A DNA stretch of 8,129 nucleotides, from positions 1 through 8,129 of the forward strand of contig DZCR01000146.1 in the NCBI GenBank assembly GCA_022736495.1, written 5' to 3'. The notes below the pieces were generated by a model, which had not been told where the DNA came from, did not search any database, and saw nothing but the letters and a program-made list of their open reading frames with translations. A program made the translations under genes and the position numbers. Position 1 is the stretch's first letter; every line of letters starts with the position of its first letter. This DNA is from Desulfobacca acetoxidans (GTDB lineage: Bacteria; Desulfobacterota; Desulfobaccia; Desulfobaccales; 0-14-0-80-60-11). This document shows positions 1 to 7,085 of this stretch, piece after piece.

Positions 1-1321
<1,321 letters not shown>

Positions 1322-1332
1322 TCAGGACCTCC

Positions 1333-1983
1333 CTATTTCGTCGCCAGGATGACCAGCGGTAGCGAAAAAAAGCCGATGCCGACGATCACTGCGAAGACGA
1401 TGCTGAGCTTTTGGATGAAGGGCATGTACTTGGGCTGGTTGGCTCCCACCGTCTGAAAGGCGCTCCAGAGACCATGCCGGACATGCAGGGCGACGATGAC
1501 CATGGAGATCAAATAAATGGCCAGATAAATCTTATGAGAAAAGACGCCGGTGGCTATTTGAAAGATGTTGCGGCTGGTCTGATCGACGATATGGTGGGAA
1601 AAGGTGCTTAGATGCACCGCCAGGAAGGCCAGGATCAAGAGGCCGGTATACGGCATGGTTTGGGAACTGAAGGTGCGGCCGTCCCCACCGCTTTTGTCCA
1701 CCACGTATTTGACCGGCCGGGCGTTCCGGTTTTCCAGGAACAGAAAGATCGCGGTGCAGACATGGATGAATAATGCAACGGCCATGCCCACTTCGGCTGC
1801 GACCAGCAGCTTCCCCAGGGCATGCAGGTGTTCGGCATAAGAAATGAAGGCCGCCGGTCCGCCATAAATGCTCAAGTTGCCCAGGAGATGGGTGGTCAGA
1901 AACAGCAAAAACAGCAGGCCGGTTACGGCCATCAACTGTTTTTTGCCCACGGAAGTGCTTAAAGCTTGCATAACCCAGTTCAT
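1333..1983 (-). CDS. sdhC: Succinate dehydrogenase cytochrome b558 subunit (five-helix, di-heme type)
   Basis: Membrane anchor of complex II that carries electrons between the Fe-S subunit and (mena)quinone. The 216-residue protein (217 if the TTG at 1986 is used) has five hydrophobic segments, roughly residues 17-40, 60-84, 112-132, 150-170 and 190-214. Four histidines fall where the single-subunit di-heme family has its axial ligands (numbered from the TTG form): His33 in TTHLLGN, His75, His125 and His168 in ALHVRHG. By position they correspond to His44, His93, His143 and His182 of Wolinella fumarate reductase FrdC. ATG at 1983 is preferred: an AAGG motif lies 9 bases upstream. The TTG one codon earlier is also possible, with 6-base spacing. 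It is first in the operon and is followed by sdhA. A sdhD is not expected for this type. Confidence 0.94.
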   Translation of the reverse strand: MNWVMQALSTSVGKKQLMAVTGLLFLLFLTTHLLGNLSIYGGPAAFISYAEHLHALGKLLVAAEVGMAVALFIHVCTAIFLFLENRNARPVKYVVDKSGGDGRTFSSQTMPYTGLLILAFLAVHLSTFSHHIVDQTSRNIFQIATGVFSHKIYLAIYLISMVIVALHVRHGLWSAFQTVGANQPKYMPFIQKLSIVFAVIVGIGFFSLPLVILATK

Positions 1984-2015
1984 CAAATTCTACCTTCTTA
2001 TTCCGTCGGGTTTGA

Positions 2016-2045
2016 TTAATAAGGAAGACAAGAAAAGTTTGTCAT
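2016..2045 (-). promoter_or_regulatory. Candidate sigma-70 promoter for sdhC-sdhA
   Basis: On the minus strand ATGACA (2045-2040) and TATTAA (2021-2016) are separated by 18 bases. This matches the -35 consensus at 5 of 6 positions and the -10 at 4 of 6. Transcription would begin about 25 bases before the sdhC start codon. It lies in an AT-rich stretch between the tRNA terminator and sdhC, where a promoter is required, but the match is modest. Confidence 0.35.
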
Positions 2046-2213
2046 AGTTTAACAGCCCATCCCAGACGTGAAAATCGAACAATCCCTGATTTTTCTGTCA
2101 GAAATTTTCTTACAAACCAGGCTGTCCGATCCCCAGGCGCGGTTAACTCCGACCACCCCAATAGTCCCAATTTTCTTATACATCCGTGGTGCACCGGAGG
2201 CAAGGCGCCGACC

Positions 2214-2238
2214 AAAAAAAAGGCTGCGGAAAGCAGCC
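2214..2238 (-). terminator. Intrinsic terminator of tRNA-Phe
   Basis: On the minus strand GGCTGC, a TTTCC loop and GCAGCC form a perfect 6-bp GC-rich hairpin followed directly by eight T residues. It begins 18 bases after the CCA end of the tRNA, so it ends that transcript and separates it from the sdh operon. Confidence 0.9.
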
Positions 2239-2256
2239 AAGAGCACCTGATATCAG

Positions 2257-2332
<76 letters not shown>

Positions 2333-2343
2333 TCCAGTTGTTT

Positions 2344-2372
2344 TGTTTATCCTGACCTCCTCGATTTGTCAA
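2344..2372 (-). promoter_or_regulatory. Promoter of tRNA-Phe
   Basis: A perfect TTGACA (2372-2367 on the minus strand) is followed after exactly 17 bases by TAAACA (2349-2344). Transcription would start near 2337, about 5 bases before the mature 5' end of the tRNA. The -35 box lies within an imperfect inverted repeat, CGATTT (2362-2367) and AAATCG (2377-2382). Confidence 0.7.
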
Positions 2373-2426
2373 TACAAAATCGGCCTTGCCAAATCCCTCA
2401 AATCTATGGACAATGTTCCATAAAAA

Positions 2427-2461
2427 CCAACGCCCTGGGATTTTCTCGCCTGGGGCGCTGG
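2427..2461 (-). terminator. Hairpin with short T tract upstream of tRNA-Phe, possible minus-strand terminator
   Basis: On the minus strand CCAGCGCCC and GGGCGTTGG form a 9-bp stem with one G-U pair, a 17-base loop, and TTTTT immediately after (2426-2422). Read on the plus strand the same arms carry an A-C mismatch, which favours the minus orientation. It stands between the tRNA promoter and the kinase gene and has no minus-strand gene upstream. It may insulate the tRNA from antisense transcription, or be an RNA structure in the kinase leader. Confidence 0.35.
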
Positions 2462-2491
2462 TTAGCCTATTTGCTGACTACTCGGCTCTAT

Positions 2492-2496
2492 AAGGA
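2492..2496 (+). promoter_or_regulatory. Ribosome binding site of the kinase gene
   Basis: AAGGA lies only 2 bases before the ATG at 2499 but 8 bases before an in-frame GTG at 2505. The spacing therefore favours GTG as the working start, with a protein two residues shorter. Confidence 0.5.
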
Positions 2497-2498
2497 AT

Positions 2499-4148
2499 AT
2501 GCTCGTGCCGGACTCTCATGTTCTCATCGTTGGCCCTGAAGGAGAGACTGGCCGCGGCCTGGCCGACATCCTGGCCGGGGCCTCCTACGAGATCGGCCGG
2601 TGTCCCCAAGACCAGCTTGCCGCCAATCTCCGGAACCGGTCCCCCGATCTTCTGGTGCTCATTGAAGAGGCCGGAGTGACCCAGCCGTTGATTCGGAGGC
2701 TCAAAGCCGACGACACCTCCTGGAATCTGCCCATTATCGTGGCCCTGGCCGGTTTCTCCGATGCGGCCGCGGCCTGGGTTTTGGAGGTGGGAGCCGACGA
2801 ATTCCTCCTGCCGCCCTTTGAGCCCCGGGAGGTCCTGGCCCGGGTGGGGGTGGTGCTCCGCCTGCAACATGACCGCCGATTGTTGTTGGCCTCCCACGCA
2901 GAGTTTTCCCGAATTTTTCAGGAGACCCACCACCCCCTCTTTTTCTGCGACCGTTGGGGAACGGGGTGCAATCTCAACCCAGCCCTGCGACGCCTTTTGG
3001 GCTATCCGGGTAAACGCCACACCCCCGTGACCGTGCCCCTGGATGAACTGCTCTATGCCTCCGAAGATCGGGAGCGCTTCCGTAAGATCCTGGCCGAGCC
3101 GGGACAGGCCGGTCACCTGAAGCTGCACTTGGTCAACCGGGAAGGCCAGCCCGTGACGGTCTTGATTAATGATCTGGCCCTGGATAACCGCCCCGAAGAG
3201 GTTTTGAGCTTCCAGGTGCAGCCGGTGGGGGCCACCTCTCCCCTCAAACGGGCTCTGCAGGGCTTGGTGGAGCACCTGCTGCCCAGCGCCCGTGACTATC
3301 TGGCCCTGCTTCAAATGACCCCCCTGTTGGGGGGCCGCTACGAGAAAATCAAGAAACTGGGGCAGGGGAGTTTCGGCGAGGTGTGGCTGGTGATGGATAC
3401 GGAAGCCCTGGGACAGGAGCGGCGTTATGTGGCCAAAATTCCCTTTCTTAAGGCCGCCAACGCCAAGTTCCGCAAAGAGGCGGCCATTTGCCAGAAACTG
3501 GACCCGCACCCCGGAGTGGCCGGACTTATTGAGACTTTGGAAGATGATGGTAAACTGATAATCATTCAGGAATACGTGGAGGGCAGTACCCTGGGGGACA
3601 TGCTGGATCAGGAATTGCCCCGGCCGTTGGTGGAGCGCCTAATTCTGCAGCTCATCGAAGTGGTGGCCCATGCCCACAAAAATCGTATCATGCATCGGGA
3701 TATCAAGCCCAATAACATCATTATCCAGCCCAATGGGAATCTGAAGTTACTGGATTTCGGGGCGGCCAAGATGCTGGGGGAAAAAGAGATTAGCGCCACC
3801 ATGGTGGGGTCCCGTCCCTTCATGGCGCCGGAACAGATCATGGGCCAGAGCGAACGTCGCAGCGACATCTGGGCCATCGGGGTGCTCATGTATCTGCTCT
3901 ACACCGGGGAGTTGCCCTTTTATAGCGAAGTGGAAAAACTCCTCATCGATCAGATTTTGGAGCAGGAGCCCGCACCCCCCCGGGAAGAGAACCCGGAGAT
4001 CCCCCCGGCGCTGGAAGCCATTATCCTCAAGTGTCTCAAGAAAAAACTGGAGGAGCGCTACGCCAGCGCTGTGGCCCTCAGGAATGATCTGCTGCGCCGG
4101 TTCCCCCACTACGGCACGCAGGGCGGGAGGTGGCCATGGATCCATTGA
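2499..4148 (+). CDS. Receiver-like/PAS/serine-threonine protein kinase
   Basis: A 549-residue soluble protein with three parts. Residues 6-122 resemble a response-regulator receiver, ending in the typical GADEFLLPPFEPREVLARV, but the phosphorylation residues are missing. The acidic pocket reads GPE (12-14), the phospho-Asp position is Ile55, the Thr/Ser position is Leu83/Ala84, and the beta-5 Lys is Pro105. Residues about 132-245 look like a PAS sensor domain. Residues 281-536 form a Hanks-type kinase with every key residue: glycine loop GQGSFGEV (288-295), Lys313, Glu327, HRDIKPNN (Asp401, Asn406), DFG (419-421), APE (443-445) and Asp456. It should be an active kinase acting in the cytoplasm; there is no membrane segment. 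The signal sensed and the substrates are unknown. The stop overlaps the next gene by 13 bases, suggesting translational coupling. ATG 2499 is listed, with GTG 2505 as the alternative start. Confidence 0.93.
   Translation: MLVPDSHVLIVGPEGETGRGLADILAGASYEIGRCPQDQLAANLRNRSPDLLVLIEEAGVTQPLIRRLKADDTSWNLPIIVALAGFSDAAAAWVLEVGADEFLLPPFEPREVLARVGVVLRLQHDRRLLLASHAEFSRIFQETHHPLFFCDRWGTGCNLNPALRRLLGYPGKRHTPVTVPLDELLYASEDRERFRKILAEPGQAGHLKLHLVNREGQPVTVLINDLALDNRPEEVLSFQVQPVGATSPLKRALQGLVEHLLPSARDYLALLQMTPLLGGRYEKIKKLGQGSFGEVWLVMDTEALGQERRYVAKIPFLKAANAKFRKEAAICQKLDPHPGVAGLIETLEDDGKLIIIQEYVEGSTLGDMLDQELPRPLVERLILQLIEVVAHAHKNRIMHRDIKPNNIIIQPNGNLKLLDFGAAKMLGEKEISATMVGSRPFMAPEQIMGQSERRSDIWAIGVLMYLLYTGELPFYSEVEKLLIDQILEQEPAPPREENPEIPPALEAIILKCLKKKLEERYASAVALRNDLLRRFPHYGTQGGRWPWIH
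4126..4131 (+). promoter_or_regulatory. Ribosome binding site of the membrane hydrolase gene
   Basis: GGAGGT within the end of the kinase gene lies 4 bases before the ATG at 4136. An in-frame GTG at 4130 overlaps this motif and so cannot be its start, which fixes the start at 4136. Confidence 0.8.
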
Positions 4149-5170
4149 CCCATGTGGCCGCCGGGGTGGTATGCTCCCAATTGCTGACGTCGCCGTCCCG
4201 CTGGTGGGCCGCCCTGGCCGGGGCCCTCTTCGCGTTATTGCCGGACATTGATTACTTTTATATCTTTTGGGACCGCCTGGCCTTTATCCGCTATCATCGG
4301 GGCTTCACCCACTCGCTGGTGGCCCTGCCCCTCCTGGCCCTGGCCGGGGCGCTGCTTGGCCGGATCCTGGGCGGCCCTCGCTGGTTCAGGCCCCTGTTTA
4401 TTCTGGGGCTCATAGTGCTGGCCTCACACCTGCTCCTGGACCTGGCCACCTCCTATGGCACGCAAATCCTCAGCCCCTTTTCCCGGCGCCGCTTTAGCCT
4501 GGACTGGGTTTTTATCATCGACCCCTATCTCACCGCCCTGTTGGTGGCCGGAGCCCTAAGCGCCCTGGTTTTTTACCGCTGGGGCCCACGGCTGGGGGCG
4601 TGGTTCCTGGCGACAGCCTTGGTCTATACGTTGGTGTGCGCCTTCTCCCATCACCAGGCCCTGGCCCTGGCCCGCCAGGTATTGCAGTCCACGACCCCCC
4701 CACAGCAGACTGTGGCGGCCCTGCCGCAACCCTTTTCCTGCCGCCGCTGGCAGCTCATCGCCGCCCGGCCGGGGGAAATCCGGCAAGCCTTTGTCCAGTT
4801 ACCCTTTGCTCAAACTCCGAGGGAAAAAATCACACTGGGAGAGGCAAAGGCCGTCGCGCTCCCCCCGGGGCAGGACTGTCTGACGCCGGCCGTTGCCTAT
4901 CAAGCCCCCGGCCATCTCAGCATCCAGACCTGGACCCCGGTTGCTGCGGCCGGCGCCTACCCCCCTGAAGCTGAAAAAATCTTGGCCAGCTATCTGGAAT
5001 TTGCTCGGTTTCCCTTGCTTTGCCGGGCACAATCTCAAGGGGGCGAACAGATCCTGGAATGGCTGGACCTGCGCTTTGCCATTCCCGGACGCAGCTTCCC
5101 CTTCATTCTGCAACTGCGCCTAAACGCCCAGGGCCAGCTCCAGCACTGGCTTATCGGGCGCCGGGGGTAG
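4136..5170 (+). CDS. Membrane-bound metal-dependent hydrolase (YdjM/DUF457 family)
   Basis: A 344-residue inner-membrane protein. The N-terminal half carries the conserved polar motifs of the YdjM-like family: DPLTH (2-6), LPDID (35-39), HRGFTHS (54-60), SHLLLD (97-102), SYGT (106-109) and DP (129-130). These His and Asp residues are the presumed metal site. About five hydrophobic segments are visible, near residues 24-45, 61-78, 86-104, 125-147 and 153-170. The C-terminal half (about 175-344) is a soluble beta-rich region seen in the longer members. The family is annotated as metal-dependent hydrolases by its motif pattern, and the substrate is generally unknown, so only the class can be stated. 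It overlaps the kinase gene by 13 bases, which places the two in one transcript and makes the hydrolase a plausible, untested partner of the kinase. Confidence 0.88.
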   Translation: MDPLTHVAAGVVCSQLLTSPSRWWAALAGALFALLPDIDYFYIFWDRLAFIRYHRGFTHSLVALPLLALAGALLGRILGGPRWFRPLFILGLIVLASHLLLDLATSYGTQILSPFSRRRFSLDWVFIIDPYLTALLVAGALSALVFYRWGPRLGAWFLATALVYTLVCAFSHHQALALARQVLQSTTPPQQTVAALPQPFSCRRWQLIAARPGEIRQAFVQLPFAQTPREKITLGEAKAVALPPGQDCLTPAVAYQAPGHLSIQTWTPVAAAGAYPPEAEKILASYLEFARFPLLCRAQSQGGEQILEWLDLRFAIPGRSFPFILQLRLNAQGQLQHWLIGRRG

Positions 5171-5173
5171 GGA

Positions 5174-5201
5174 GCTGTCAGCTCTTAGCAGTTAGCAGAG
5201 G
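5174..5201 (+). repeat. Degenerate 7-bp tandem repeat, four units
   Basis: Four consecutive heptamers, GCTGTCA, GCTCTTA, GCAGTTA and GCAGAGG, all starting with GC and three ending in A, fill the gap between the hydrolase stop and the cupin start. The last unit runs into the cupin ribosome binding site. The pattern looks like a short heptanucleotide repeat that has begun to decay. Confidence 0.5.
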
Positions 5202-5203
5202 GG
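5198..5203 (+). promoter_or_regulatory. Ribosome binding site of the cupin gene
   Basis: GAGGGG lies 5 bases before GTG 5209. It is the evidence for this GTG rather than an upstream in-frame ATG at 5020, which would sit deep inside the hydrolase gene. Confidence 0.7.
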
Positions 5204-5208
5204 TTGCC

Positions 5209-5553
5209 GTGGACAATCTTTTTGCTGCCATTCCAGCGGAAATTCCGGCGGAAATCTTTCAAGTTCTATTGGAGACGGATAATTTTCGGCTGGAGCGCAT
5301 CGTGTCCTGGGGCCAGGCGACCCCGCCGGGGGAATGGTACGACCAGGACAGCCACGAATGGGTGGTTCTCCTCGCAGGCAGCGCCTGCCTGCGTTTCGAG
5401 GCTGGGCCGGACCAGGTGTTGCGTCCCGGAGACCACCTCCTCATCCCGGCCCATCGCCGCCACCGGGTGGAATGGACCGACCCGACCCGGCCCACGGTGT
5501 GGCTGGCCCTGCATTATGTTCTAGAAACCCGCCCCGGGGGGGCGCGCCTTTAA
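5209..5553 (+). CDS. Small single-domain cupin protein
   Basis: A 114-residue protein filled by one cupin barrel (about residues 30-103). The first motif is YDQDSHEWVVLLAGSACLRF (44-63) with His49 and Glu50 as likely metal ligands. The second is PGDHLLIPAHRRHRVEWT (73-90) with His85 as the likely third. The N-terminal LFAAIPAEIPAEIF and the central WYDQDSHEW are typical of a widespread family of short bacterial cupins without assigned reaction. The GTG start is supported by GAGGGG 5 bases upstream and by where homology-like sequence begins. It is third in the cluster, 38 bases after the hydrolase. Enzyme activity or simple metal/ligand binding cannot be told apart. Confidence 0.88.
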   Translation: MDNLFAAIPAEIPAEIFQVLLETDNFRLERIVSWGQATPPGEWYDQDSHEWVVLLAGSACLRFEAGPDQVLRPGDHLLIPAHRRHRVEWTDPTRPTVWLALHYVLETRPGGARL

Positions 5554-5560
5554 CCGGTTA
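5551..5560. repeat. Perfect 10-bp palindrome at the cupin stop codon
   Basis: TAACCGGTTA is fully self-complementary and includes the TAA stop of the cupin gene. It lies in the 84-base gap between two convergent genes. Chance occurrence is possible. Confidence 0.4.
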
Positions 5561-5637
5561 TTGAAAAAGAGCCCGTGTCACGTTGTCGCCATTTTGATCC
5601 GGGTGAAAAATGCCCCCTGCACTGCCTCCGAACTCCC

Positions 5638-6219
5638 TCAACTATCACCATTCTGCCATTTCATCCCTCGTCGCCTCCCCCCGGCGAGGCCCTCAAACTT
5701 TGGCGAGAGCGCTCCTGATCGTTTCTGTGCCTCCGCGCCAGGAGGGGAGGGGTCTGCCTGCTGCGTCATTTCTGAACCGTCCGGTAGCGGCGGTATAGGT
5801 GTTGCTGCGACTTTCCGGGCTATCGGCGGCCCCTCCGTCTGTGGTTGTGCCAGCGCCGCAACCTGATTAAACCAGTCCGTCAGTTGGTCCAGGGTGAAGT
5901 TATAGCCCTCGCGCTTTACAAACTCCATAAAGGCATCGTCATTTTCAAAGGTTTGTGCTTTGTGTTCAAAATCCGGGTCATCCTTCAAGCGCTGGACGAA
6001 TGCTTCTAGGGTTTTTGCGGTTACCGGCGGCGGCTCCGCCGGCTGATGGGCTGCCTTTTCCTCATGTTTGAACCTGTCCAGGAGTTGGTCCAGGGTGAAG
6101 TCGTAGCCGGCGCTCTTCACAAAATTAATAAATTCTTCGCTATTTTCATAGGCCTGCGCCTGTAGCTCAAAATCCGGGTCATCCTTCAAGCGCTGGATGA
6201 ACTCTTCTACGGTTTTCAT
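5638..6219 (-). CDS. Protein with two tandem Nif11 leader-like domains and a Pro-rich tail
   Basis: A 193-residue protein. Residues 2-50 and 69-117 are two copies of a Nif11 domain (xFxxRLKDDPDF...F..FVK..GY.FTLDQL), identical at 32 of 49 positions and joined by a Glu/Pro linker. Nif11 domains occur as leader segments of ribosomally made peptide precursors and as stand-alone proteins near nitrogen-fixation genes. No modifying enzyme, transporter or nif gene is in the window. After residue 118 comes a low-complexity Ala/Pro tail, then EGLAGG (176-181) and a basic end, RRRGMKWQNGDS. EGLAGG resembles Gly-Gly leader cleavage sites, but the end has no Cys, so a peptide-precursor role is uncertain. 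ATG 6219 is chosen because AGGAGG lies 5 bases upstream and the domain begins at once; an open frame extends to 6348 without support. It converges on the cupin gene and is divergent from the MucR-like gene. Confidence 0.8.
   Translation of the reverse strand: MKTVEEFIQRLKDDPDFELQAQAYENSEEFINFVKSAGYDFTLDQLLDRFKHEEKAAHQPAEPPPVTAKTLEAFVQRLKDDPDFEHKAQTFENDDAFMEFVKREGYNFTLDQLTDWFNQVAALAQPQTEGPPIARKVAATPIPPLPDGSEMTQQADPSPPGAEAQKRSGALSPKFEGLAGGRRRGMKWQNGDS
5882..6197 (-). repeat. Tandem duplication, 201-bp period, inside the Nif11-like gene
   Basis: Two stretches recur exactly 201 bases (67 codons) apart: 31 identical bases at 5966-5996 and 6167-6197, and 19 identical bases at 5882-5900 and 6083-6101. 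They encode the KDDPDF and FTLDQL parts of the two Nif11 domains. Identity at the DNA level, including third codon positions, points to recent duplication or gene conversion. Confidence 0.9.
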
Positions 6220-6224
6220 GGACA

Positions 6225-6230
6225 CCTCCT
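6225..6230 (-). promoter_or_regulatory. Ribosome binding site of the Nif11-like gene
   Basis: AGGAGG on the minus strand, 5 bases before the ATG at 6219. It excludes the longer open frame reaching 6348. Confidence 0.85.
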
Positions 6231-6387
6231 CAGCAAGTATTATCGGCATCTCTGGCCCATGGCATAATTTTATTTTTGGATATTGGGTAAATCGACGGAG
6301 GTGAGTCCTTTTAATAGTTATGACCACCACAATGCCTCCCCTGACCAAGCTGAAAGCTAATGCAACTGCCGAGAGAAGTAAATTCTG

Positions 6388-6417
6388 CTAAGATAGTTCT
6401 TGACAATGGAGTATAAT
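6388..6417 (+). promoter_or_regulatory. Candidate promoter of the MucR-like gene
   Basis: A perfect TATAAT (6412-6417) lies about 58 bases before the start codon, with a poor -35 match, CTAAGA (6388-6393), 18 bases upstream. A perfect TTGACA at 6400-6405 is only 6 bases from the TATAAT and cannot pair with it; it would pair best with CATATT (6424-6429, spacing 18). The sequence downstream to 6460 is strongly AT-rich with several TpA steps, the type of DNA MucR proteins bind, so autoregulation is plausible. Confidence 0.4.
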
Positions 6418-6474
6418 AATTAGCATATTAACTGCAATATTTTTTTAAAATAAAAATAGAGAGGAATAATTCGC

Positions 6475-6915
6475 ATGGCCAGCGAGGTCCTGAAATTAAC
6501 CGCACAAATTGTAATGTCCCATGCTTCCATGAGTGAACTCACCCCGGAAGAATTGGTGGAAGAAATTAAAGAGGTCTATGGTGTTTTGTCTTCTTTGGAA
6601 GGAGCGTCCCTGCCGGAAGATCTCGTCACGGAGAAAGCCGGGGAGGGTGAAGCGGTAAAGAAACCGCCAGTGCCCTTAAAAGACATCGTCAAGGCAAAAT
6701 ACGTGGTCTGCTTGGAATGTGGCAAAAAGATGAAGACCCTTAAGACTCATCTGCGCAAGGCTCACAACTTGACACCGAAAGAATATTTCCAGAGATTCGG
6801 ACTGGACCCCAAAAAATTTCCCCTGGTGTGCAAGGATTATTCCGAACAGCGCAGCAGAATGGCCAAAGAAAGAGGGTTTGGGGAAAAGGGCGGCAGACGT
6901 AAGGCGGGCGGCTAA
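6475..6915 (+). CDS. MucR/Ros-family zinc-finger transcriptional regulator
   Basis: A 146-residue DNA-binding protein. The C-terminal half holds the prokaryotic Cys2His2 finger, CLECGKKMKTLKTHLRKAH, with Cys79, Cys82, His92 and His97 (spacing C-x2-C-x9-H-x4-H), as in Agrobacterium Ros. It is followed by the family's LTPKEYFQRFGL and DYSEQRSRMAKERGFG and a basic tail. The N-terminal 45 residues are helical and acidic, as in MucR proteins, where this part makes oligomers. Members repress many genes by binding AT-rich DNA, often including their own promoter. GAGGA lies 9 bases before the ATG. The gene is divergent from the Nif11-like gene, so both could be controlled from the shared 255-base gap; that is inference. 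No terminator is seen just after it. Confidence 0.92.
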   Translation: MASEVLKLTAQIVMSHASMSELTPEELVEEIKEVYGVLSSLEGASLPEDLVTEKAGEGEAVKKPPVPLKDIVKAKYVVCLECGKKMKTLKTHLRKAHNLTPKEYFQRFGLDPKKFPLVCKDYSEQRSRMAKERGFGEKGGRRKAGG

Positions 6916-7028
6916 CCACCTCGCGTTATCCGGGATGACACTGAAGCGCTTGATTTGTTAACCTGCCGTGTCAGCGTGGCCAGGTATCCAGGTATGCCTC
7001 GACGCCGTGCGGAAATCGGAGGCTCAAC

Positions 7029-7066
7029 AAAAAAAGACAAGCCGAGTGGGGGAGACCCGGCCTGTC
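7029..7066 (-). terminator. Strong intrinsic terminator on the minus strand
   Basis: On the minus strand GACAGGCCGGGT pairs along its full 12 bases with ACTCGGCTTGTC, including two G-U pairs, around a 7-base CTCCCCC loop, and is followed directly by seven T residues. On the plus strand the two wobble pairs become A-C mismatches and no T tract follows, so orientation is clear. The nearest minus-strand gene, the metallopeptidase, ends 386 bases upstream. Confidence 0.88.
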
Positions 7067-7085
7067 AATGAAAGGAGAAAATGGT

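Noticed and set aside
2049..2246. A 65-codon minus-strand frame between tRNA-Phe and sdhC
   Set aside because: It spans the tRNA terminator hairpin, has no ribosome site, and no recognisable features.
2478..3509. A 343-codon minus-strand frame opposite the kinase gene
   Set aside because: Shadow of the receiver, PAS and N-lobe coding sequence; no ribosome site and no recognisable domain.
5530..5544. CGCCCC-GGG-GGGGCG hairpin at the end of the cupin gene as a terminator
   Set aside because: It lies in coding sequence, has only a three-base loop and is not followed by a T tract.
5561..5866. Plus-strand frame of 101 codons opposite the Nif11 tail
   Set aside because: No ribosome site and antisense to a gene with clear domains; kept only as a hint that the DNA here may be a repeat.
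6220..6348. N-terminal extension of the Nif11 protein to an upstream start at 6348
   Set aside because: The AGGAGG-supported ATG at 6219 begins exactly with the domain; the extension is unlike any part of the family.
6320..6391. A 23-codon plus-strand frame (MTTTMPPL...) after a GGAGGTGAG at 6297-6305
   Set aside because: The ribosome-site motif is too far from the ATG and the peptide has no recognisable feature.
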